DNA of 64,000 nucleotides from an uncultured delta proteobacterium (GTDB lineage: Bacteria > Myxococcota_A > Polyangia > Polyangiales > Polyangiaceae), in assembly GCA_903906315.1 (NCBI GenBank), contig CAIVJW010000449.1, positions 1 to 64,000 on the forward strand. Direction: 5' to 3'. Within the stretch, counting starts at the first letter, position 1; each line of letters opens with the position of its first letter. Position numbers and translations under genes: made by a program. The notes under the pieces are model-generated. The model did not search any database. It was not told where the DNA came from and was given only the letters and a program-made list of their open reading frames with translations. Shown piece after piece: positions 63,152-64,000 of the stretch.

Positions 63152-64000
63152 ATGAACGCGCTGCACGACCCGGCGGATCCGAGGCGGGGCACGACCCCGA
63201 GGTGGCTTCGGACGACCCTGCCGCTGGCGATCGCCGCGCTGCTCGTGGCCCCAGCGGCCCGCGCGCAGACGCCGCCACGCACCTGCGACGCGCGGGGCGA
63301 CCGGAGGCTCGTGCGCACGCTCTCCGATGAGACCGAGCGCGCGCGGCTCTGGATCGCGCGCGGCGGTCGCGACGCCGAGGCCGAGGCCGCGCTCCGGGAC
63401 GTGATCCGCCGCGCCGGCGGGGCCGCGACGGTCCGGTGCCTCCCGCCCGCCGAGGTCGTGCTCGCGCGGGCCCTCGAGAAGCAGGCCGCGGGCAAGCCCG
63501 AGGCGCTCCGCGACGCCATCGCGCTCCTGGTCGGCGTGCGCGATCTCGACGCGACCGGGTTCCCGCCCGAGTGGAGGGGCGCCGTCGCGGACGCCGGCAC
63601 CAAGCTCGACGACCTCGTGCGCCGCAGCCTCGACGCGGGCCGCGCGCGCCTCGACGCGCAGGACGCGCCCGGCGCGGAGGCCGTCGCCCGCGGGCTGCGG
63701 CAGCTCTTCGGCGACGTGAAGGGCGGCGCCGGCCCGTTCGCCGCCGCGACCGCGCTCCTCTCGCGCGCGCTCTGGCGCGGCGGCAAGCGCGTCGAGGCCC
63801 GGTCCGTGGGCCGCGAGCTCGAGAGCGTGAAGCTCGACGCGCTCGACAAGGCCTCCGCCGAGGACGTCACCGAGGCGCTCGACGAGCTGCGGGCGCTGCC
63901 CACGCTGACGGTGCGCCTGCACGGCCCCCCTGGCGTCGCCCTGCCGCTCACCGTCGACGGCGACGCGGTCGACCCCGGCGCTCCCGTGCGCGTCGCCCCC
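63152..64000 (+). CDS. exported protein, runs off the right edge
   Basis: 283 codons without a stop up to the window end. ATG 63152 follows AGAGGGAGC. A signal peptide ends at ARA near residue 40 (LPLAIAALLVAPAARA), followed by a helical region rich in Ala/Arg/Asp (ERARLWIARGGRDAEAEAAL). Near the end a beta segment starts (LTVRLHGPPGVALPLTVDGD) that looks like a PEGA-type domain. Divergent from the acyl carrier protein gene across 150 bp. The function is unknown. Confidence 0.7.
   Translation, partial: MNALHDPADPRRGTTPRWLRTTLPLAIAALLVAPAARAQTPPRTCDARGDRRLVRTLSDETERARLWIARGGRDAEAEAALRDVIRRAGGAATVRCLPPAEVVLARALEKQAAGKPEALRDAIALLVGVRDLDATGFPPEWRGAVADAGTKLDDLVRRSLDAGRARLDAQDAPGAEAVARGLRQLFGDVKGGAGPFAAATALLSRALWRGGKRVEARSVGRELESVKLDALDKASAEDVTEALDELRALPTLTVRLHGPPGVALPLTVDGDAVDPGAPVRVAP

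Overview
The window is about 64 kb of very GC-rich DNA (roughly 70%) and reads like a chromosome segment of a myxobacterium, probably Polyangia/Sorangiineae. The signs are Hanks-type Ser/Thr kinases (one fused to a large ATPase), GAF-linked histidine kinases, many lipoproteins with Gly- or Thr-rich linkers, choice-of-anchor-L surface proteins, SUMF1-like lipoproteins and an abundance of GTG starts. No rRNA, tRNA, CRISPR array or intact mobile element was found. The assignment rests on gene content and composition only.

Layout. 1-2047 is a gene graveyard: a broken Uma2-type gene, the tail of an IS91-type transposase, a decayed lipoprotein gene and a frameshifted IS91-type transposase. 2048-9804 holds a small unknown gene, thymidine kinase, a penicillin-binding transpeptidase, a phosphate-selective-type porin, and a phoH / HD-GYP pair. 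9817-19257 is a block of envelope genes: a lipoprotein with a methyltransferase, a winged-helix-like protein, a SUMF1-like lipoprotein, two related choice-of-anchor-L proteins and a small Cys-rich lipoprotein.

19820-32235 is the core translation cluster, all on the plus strand: rplV-rpsC-rplP-rpmC-rpsQ-rplN-rplX-rplE-rpsN-rpsH-rplF-rplR-rpsE-rpmD-rplO-secY-adk-infA-rpmJ-rpsM-rpsK-rpsD-rpoA-rplQ. It lacks the usual upstream part (rpsJ to rpsS) and map. It starts behind a hairpin-rich leader and ends at a good intrinsic terminator. The only three gaps of 90 bp or more between rplV and rpsD each carry a hairpin of one repeat family, and the rpsD-rpoA gap is strongly structured.

32356-46545 carries a HEAT/TPR-like protein, acylphosphatase, rho with a near-consensus promoter, a GAF histidine kinase, a CCG-type Fe-S oxidoreductase coupled to a second histidine kinase, a Ser/Thr kinase, a TPR protein, an enoyl-CoA hydratase, a Mug-type glycosylase and an NlpC/P60 lipoprotein. 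46716-57720 carries the 1,295-residue kinase-ATPase-TPR protein with a variant catalytic loop, a second SUMF1-like lipoprotein, nikR divergent from a FixH-like lipoprotein and a beta-barrel-like protein, a quinone-oxidoreductase-like enzyme, an orphan ModA-like protein and a propeller-like lipoprotein. 57790-63001 (minus) is an acyl carrier protein / fatty acyl-AMP ligase / DUF2723 membrane protein operon. A secreted protein runs off the right edge.
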